DNA of 64,000 bases from Limnomonas spitsbergensis (lineage: Eukaryota; Chlorophyta; Chlorophyceae; Chlamydomonadales), in NCBI GenBank assembly GCA_037349105.1, contig JAYJMM010000116.1, positions 1,798,001 to 1,862,000 on the forward strand, given 5' to 3'. Shown in pieces: positions 63,976-64,000 of this stretch (positions are counted from its first letter, which is position 1; each line of letters starts with the position of its first letter). The translations under genes were made by a program, and so were the position numbers. A model generated the notes under the pieces. It was not told the DNA's origin. It made no database searches and saw only the letters and a list, made by a program, of their open reading frames with translations.

Positions 63976-64000
63976 CCCGAATCCTGACCAACCTCCTTTG

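Overview
This window is nuclear DNA of a eukaryote, most likely a chlorophycean (volvocalean-type) green alga. The evidence is spliceosomal GT-AG introns, a secreted gametolysin-type (M11) metalloprotease carrying a long Ser/Pro-rich linker like the hydroxyproline-rich wall proteins of volvocine algae, GC-rich exons, and scattered TTTAGGG-like motifs. I cannot name the species.

Three genes can be assembled by hand from exon homology, splice sites and codon phase. Gene 1 (+, 1113-19373, 13 exons) is an intact 480-residue M17 leucyl aminopeptidase with every metal ligand and catalytic residue. Gene 2 (+, 23447-52412, 7 proposed exons) is an intact 929-residue secreted M11 metalloprotease: signal peptide, poly-Gln prodomain, HExxHxxxxxH catalytic domain, Cys-rich segment, Pro-rich linker and Cys-containing C-terminal domain. 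Gene 3 (-, 63124-57147, three exons seen, 5' end beyond the right edge) has consistent phases but no family I recognise. A single-exon fragment at 20332-20916 looks like a methyltransferase-type domain, perhaps from a mobile element.

Layout: 1-1112 left flank with one weak exon candidate; 1113-19373 aminopeptidase; 19374-22530 intergenic with the methyltransferase-like fragment and hairpin repeats; about 22536 a candidate promoter; 23447-52412 metalloprotease; 52413-57146 intergenic with a candidate terminal-inverted-repeat element; 57147-63124 gene 3; 63125-64000 more tandem repeats. Coding sequence is about 10 percent of the window. More than half is intronic minisatellite, including a 15.5-kb intron filled with 32/33-bp repeats and a 7.7-kb intron with a 10-bp and a 40-bp array.

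The main discovery is how these arrays are built. In all three genes many repeat units contain a copy of the adjacent exon end plus the splice donor, or the splice acceptor plus the adjacent exon start. The minisatellites therefore appear to have been seeded by tandem duplication across exon-intron junctions. Donor-side arrays tend to be G-rich and acceptor-side arrays C-rich on the transcript strand, and TTTAGGG-like motifs recur inside or beside several of them. This leaves many decoy splice sites and may have produced one 23-nt micro-exon.
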